From NCBI GenBank assembly GCA_014526335.1, contig JACTAT010000061.1:1-64000 (forward strand): 64,000 nt of DNA, written 5' to 3'. Positions within the stretch are counted from its first letter, which is position 1. The number at the start of each line of letters is the position of its first letter. The notes below the pieces were generated by a model that saw only the letters and a program-made list of their open reading frames with translations, had not been told where the DNA came from and ran no database searches. Made by a program: the position numbers and the translations under genes. Shown here piece by piece: positions 62,901-64,000 of the stretch. Source of the DNA: Chrysaora quinquecirrha. Lineage: Eukaryota; Cnidaria; Scyphozoa; Semaeostomeae; Pelagiidae.

Positions 62901-64000
62901 GAGTGACGCAAAGAACATTGATCCTGTAATCTGGGAGACTCTGGAGTGCTACGATGCAGTACGTGCAAATAACATCGCATTTTTAAACAGAGAAGAAATC
63001 AACTCTACTCATCTAGGCAAGTTTGATGGTATATCCAAGGAAGCCTTCCTAGAAATCAAAGGTGTGGATTCGCATACAGCAGAGGAGATATACAATATAG
63101 TAGAGGCTTGCCTAGAGGATTTCAAGATACCAGACATGGAGAAACTTGACATGAAACGTCATAGAAGATTTGAAACTGAAGTGGTAAACCTCTTAAACAA
63201 GTATTATGTGTACAGAACGGTTCTTCTAAAAACCGAAGAAACAGGGGCAATACCATATCAAGAACTGTCCTCAGAACCTCATAAACTAATATGGCAAGAC
63301 TTAATTGATTTGAAGATAATTCTGCCTGTCCTAGTGAAGGCAGAAGTAGACGAAGACATGGCTCAGAATATCATTGATAACGAGAAAGATGTGTTGAAAA
63401 GCGCATACAACTCACTTTGTTATTTCTTTGATTTTAAAGAAAAATCCCAACTTGCATCATCAATATATGAATGGAAGGCAGGCTTGTATAAGTTTGAAAC
63501 GATTGATTCAGAGCTGAAAGACATCAGAGAGATAATAGACAAAAAGACGCTGAAAAATGCAGCAGAAGAATTGACGTTGCTAACGGCAAGAGGTTTCGAC
63601 GAGGTCATAACACTCAAAGAACAGAAATGGTCTTGGTCAACAATATTCAAGATTATCGGAATAATACTGATTGGTATAGCTCAAATTGCACTTGGTGTAG
63701 CTTTAGAAGTGTTTACCTTAGGCGGAGGTACATTTATAGCCGGGGGATTGATAGGAGAGGGCATTGGTGATATCATGTTTGCGATTGAATCTGCTATATC
63801 AGGCTACTGCTCTATGAAGGAGTACCTCAAACATAAAGTCATCAGCATTGGTATAACTATATTGACAGCTGGGGTTGGAGCATTTTTTGCAAGAGGAGCT
63901 GCATTCTCTCGCTTCGGTTGCAAAATTTTGCGTAAAGAATCTGCAGATATAATTGGAAAAGGATTGATCAAAAAGGTCGGTGAGCGGAGACTGCGAAAGG
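53968..64000 (+). CDS. Giant SecA-like motor ATPase chimera, runs off the window
   Basis: One frame stays open from ATG 53,968 (or acceptor 53,980) to the window end, over 3,340 codons without intron or stop. Counting from 53,968: a possible degenerate Ulp1/C48-like fold at 90-175; Gly-Xaa-Xaa segments at 532-611 and 690-753; helical region with Lys/Arg 810-1130; heptad tract 1174-1325; SecA-type motor 1780-2350. Motor motifs: ATGEGKT (Walker A, 1804-1808), LAKRDADDN, VDEVDSMLLD (1905-1914), FFKLYQPSIYGLTGTLGS, TNLAGRGTDI (2278-2287), GGLHVI and GRAARKGEKGSG (2318-2329). The DEVD-to-GTLG insert is about 250 residues, as for the SecA preprotein cross-linking domain. TPR-like helices follow (2488-2550), then a Lys/Glu tract (2766-2951) and a Gly-rich hydrophobic stretch (3227-3311). 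SecA drives bacterial and plastid protein export; animals lack that pathway, so the role is unknown. All key ATPase residues are kept. Confidence 0.9.
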   Translation, partial: MTAADQQSMCCQTEGSNISHYEDSKECRADKQLMANAVCYIVEKAELNLILDLYGFINDLEGDSDLEDLVIENKSCYTNNFAQAYIIEHAENDKRFFFVGLLIDSQEQVIYFFDVHGRELNYYASFCSEIELNYEDFEIRNVRCSHDTILSEETSSDGAFFIPALAVSTWGLDKLYNNEYIWYLWIQKILSHPEYIQKNGTDGIECLKRLKKEDMSYINLEKEQDIVREIIKEAVKEYKDITQLKTKISARYLNPLGKREECFIEEKYIKDCTAVFYDEVSEKITGEVEKITTDLSGFLDQFRNMKEIPDIFKDVKSYEVMLHCKELMTKYENKKFILDLKSHCLTSLLAASDSLNAEISFVNETKNVLRQFFVYLSSDKDTEGSKVKTFIDLYNTADPDQRHVKLIQFLQTTEISELKILKEKALCLEVEKPFHIIPKELQKLFESFSEPVRREIKRDSHGKMLIFEGSFIRLDEIKQSKEELSYESIYEIQIIASQLICVNTDLKFPGTNIVLVSPSIIVINEHYFNVSGINGKTDHETRAKDGTEPGDDGCAGEPGDSGQDGGNVYICAEEICNSQGLTIVSCGGDGGNGQVGGNGADGINGKDGKEMSQADLDKSFPDEASLSSFFIDRLVPGVAIVTDILDKYYCKMTVDGCTVIYSNYSDNFMTGFIAWFGYPKLQSYCIHYGGEGTRGLRGGMGGRGGKAGIGGNAGNIDINCNNHQISVNRHAGNAGKSGKDGIGGKGGFNGRRGFDTARVTPSQYRDARHYGPARLKLRYISSSNDINSAYCKYTSELCGSSRYAKIDVVSSERPERVRAHGYRMEKNEKQEVQKNEARQYRKSTLISKNMINEKYSHMLESNRKSEMKMVDLTTIRSEIAQVKAAELHRTDITYKLEAAHVDSGSQLHALPAHYISVRNRDGKQDPAQMLSFGDQIKDDLLILGVHLKDKPVVSEDNCSILVEEARIVRKHLQKDAIESPQFIASLIEYILQIKKKIRKKMPSKVVELVSRRQESLEETLYKELDLMYEIILMKYKFAVLMQMSEEVERSQLDLIANYGHTGKRRFLESVMKMRLIHSNFDTVDENLRLPDRKGVMRFSVGRKQEINLELLRLSDSVKRYERDAARAESQEAESQTEEDEIDQIDDNSHNGKEDGGTLSKTVKVEKETQESNDKGKKSIEKAASSDEKATKSNEKAERSDDKVETSSDNAVKFNDKAEQSVEKVAMSSEKAEQSDEKAVSSVKKAANSDEKAEQSDEKAASSDEKAEQSIEKSAISSEKEEQSDEKAAISGEKAEQSNEKAASSVKKAASSDEKAEQSEEITEKRDKETSYVDPTRMGVRRRFLDRFPKKPKSLNPVQKKRKIPLIDHIVNSKTEASFSEEQQHQFAETLSKLQNTDNKKAEVLINALRLKLFVDGIHLSAPLFDLLISEIAAQADTQTIKIFTWIVSTTHMSKWMAEYTVLQSLYTGRLEIEDEQKLRNSLYQIQDIKWIPAMWKYIFHDDFCKIPSCYSVLKMIEDAPYDDDLMYKLNNTDVAEWEVTLRDYFAYKNLLKLPVDWTDDSATEADVYLDELRKVHGEDVYSSIFEAFKCSGKIILNDLMLLLRNFYHDYWQPTASVLSIIKSRPSTEWEKALNEICQPNRDRSLTELISLMKDNTSNSFNLDKCDKSQATAKDEILSKELEDVRLVLENALADGKAVDTFGIEFVKNWGEDFDNTIAKLSDEEKKVYIDMVANWTNEIRKRVKGLKQIDRENFLHENLKEIFSHVEIGISLVTGFKVRQTQRLSTMLLVKSKSRGLLGQVATGEGKTIIIVAFCIMKNLIGENADVITSSSVLAKRDADDNKNVYAVFGTTVSDNCSDDDELRVEAYKKNVVYGEIGSFQRDILLQQCYNKNILGKRGFSNIVVDEVDSMLLDKAENVLYLSHDIADLEALEPVFVYIWTFVHGKGMVGTQEDIDQVHAAMMSAMYGSIQKKDLGKYLDLKDDEERLDKIWQHLIDNKIIDLKYRVIAVKDLKSNKLKLSLPEELTTDADVDIEGAILNYLKDIQRQGIQVKVPNFLEEFIDIHLLDWIQSAFTARFLQERQHYIIDINRSDMETGQSANVVIMDTDTGVEQFNMQWSEALHIFLQLKHCCRISMESLKAVFISNIEFFKLYQPSIYGLTGTLGSKQERDILQDMYNINYVTVPTFRQKQFLHVEDSVFDDTDEWIEKTVKNAVSIASKRPVLMICENIKELDMFDKYLKSLKHNELEVFVYKHSYEELDILKHNKKIEKGCIILATNLAGRGTDIKISAKISEEGGLHVILTYMPRNIRIAEQAFGRAARKGEKGSGQLSINGSQCDQEGTNPLLRIMLMAKNRNAEEQSRLNNLKKHYESFIKIEEIYFKKFQEVYKKLQASLKAKEQNDMERILEIAVLSAAGLILGIKILESKKEIILQACLDHWAFWLDSLNKRLASGIKDSESYWIDFKTKLEHDFDLSCVPKMTQSPSQIMKLGKVYMKGERFPEAMELFENLCEEESNFADSAHYYIAHCLVKTSNLNDDKDKQKFVFHLQKADEVLKRRTDVYSEMNSMVNSVKAFYSDDINNFIVCDSFERQKTDQINIMDTFRRTINDMLGQNIELQMLINVSQDAVLAKRVFKSEKVLQHSKLNNYDDLDLKQQESREKNVQDLCDRYELYAKEIKQKIDSSRERTRELKSGDFEGIIPSREEFWRILKEKKLLVEEKEFIVIDKEKLNSVSELPEKVSKRISELRSSKDFEDLFPIESIKSIKETKEERKEAKEAEDTEKETKEETKGRKETKEAKEEKKEANETKEETKEAKQTKEEKKEAKQTKEEKKEANETKEAKETKEEKKEEKETKEETKDAKETKEEKKEANETKEETKETKEEKKEANETKEEKKEANETKEEKKEANETTEETKEAKKEANETEIETKEKTKGAKETKVEKKEAKKEERDRMIPICMFPENIEDIITNKMIAIAKSDAKNIDPVIWETLECYDAVRANNIAFLNREEINSTHLGKFDGISKEAFLEIKGVDSHTAEEIYNIVEACLEDFKIPDMEKLDMKRHRRFETEVVNLLNKYYVYRTVLLKTEETGAIPYQELSSEPHKLIWQDLIDLKIILPVLVKAEVDEDMAQNIIDNEKDVLKSAYNSLCYFFDFKEKSQLASSIYEWKAGLYKFETIDSELKDIREIIDKKTLKNAAEELTLLTARGFDEVITLKEQKWSWSTIFKIIGIILIGIAQIALGVALEVFTLGGGTFIAGGLIGEGIGDIMFAIESAISGYCSMKEYLKHKVISIGITILTAGVGAFFARGAAFSRFGCKILRKESADIIGKGLIKKVGERRLRK
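57487..57940 (+). repeat. Coding tandem repeat: about 21 seven-residue units
   Basis: Within the SecA-like frame, 21-bp units encode xEKAxxS heptads such as DEKAEQS, DEKAASS and VKKAASS. Codon for codon the units are similar, which points to recent slippage. The tract keeps the frame open throughout and would form a charged, helical or disordered spacer between the N-terminal region and the motor. The complementary strand gives a Ser/Phe-rich open frame that is only a shadow. Confidence 0.85.
62263..62820 (+). repeat. Coding tandem repeat: KETKEEKKEANE tract
   Basis: About 185 residues of the SecA-like frame consist of variations on KETKEEKKEANE. The DNA is almost purely A and G, so the reverse strand is a long Phe/Ser/Leu open frame without meaning. 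The tract separates the motor and its helical extension from the C-terminal segment. Length variation between individuals is likely. Confidence 0.88.

Noticed and set aside
55558..62918. Minus-strand frames opposite the SecA-like gene (Ser/Phe-rich and Leu-rich)
   Set aside because: They mirror the coding repeats of the plus-strand frame and have no recognisable domain.
53968..64000. Bacterial or symbiont contamination as the source of the SecA-like frame
   Set aside because: There is no gap between it and the spliced animal genes CEP135, Maf and C4orf33, upstream exons fit in phase, and base composition matches the region. Long reads would still be decisive.

Overview
ORGANISM. The window is nuclear DNA of an invertebrate animal, most likely a cnidarian (coral or anemone type). 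It is AT-rich, genes are split by GT-AG introns, and about half of the sequence is transposon debris. Four spliced genes can be reconstructed with consistent intron phases. The lineage call rests mainly on a spliced CapA/PgsAA-like gene: a bacterial-type poly-gamma-glutamate gene of this kind has been reported as horizontally acquired in cnidarians, whose stinging capsules are filled with poly-gamma-glutamate. The species cannot be read from the sequence. LAYOUT. 1-9,128: no gene seen; hAT, mariner-type and fold-back non-autonomous elements. 9,129-14,349 (minus): six exons of the CapA/PgsAA-like gene, with two large simple-repeat blocks in its introns. 14,350-22,400: Penelope-like fragment, several TA-flanked MITEs, a 500-base assembly gap (19,762-20,261) and unassigned decayed sequence. 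22,401-27,029: a dead LINE carrying two independent insertions of one PIF/Harbinger-like element, one of which carries an antisense fragment of another LINE. 28,296-43,494 (plus): 17 exons encoding the C-terminal half of the centriole protein CEP135, with introns full of fold-back elements and satellites. 44,389-46,668 (minus): a Maf-type nucleotide pyrophosphatase (the ASMTL N-terminal domain as a free-standing protein). 46,972-50,201 (plus): the C4orf33/UPF0462 gene, head-to-head with Maf across about 300 bp. 53,968-64,000 (plus): one uninterrupted reading frame of more than 3,340 codons running off the window end. MAIN FINDING. The giant frame contains a SecA-type motor ATPase: Walker A, DEVD box, motif V TNLAGRGTDI and an arginine-finger motif VI, in SecA order. 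This motor sits inside a huge chimeric protein with two Gly-Xaa-Xaa-rich segments, two low-complexity charged repeat tracts, TPR-like helices and a glycine-rich hydrophobic C-terminal stretch. SecA is the bacterial and plastid preprotein translocase motor and is not part of the standard animal gene set. The sequence between this frame and the neighbouring animal genes has no gap, and two short upstream exons join it in phase, so it looks like a resident animal gene of ultimately bacterial-type ancestry. HOW THE GENES RELATE. The genes are not an operon and show no shared pathway. Maf and C4orf33 probably share a bidirectional promoter. The CapA-like gene and the SecA-like gene are two separate cases of bacterial-type protein domains in this animal region, about 40 kb apart.
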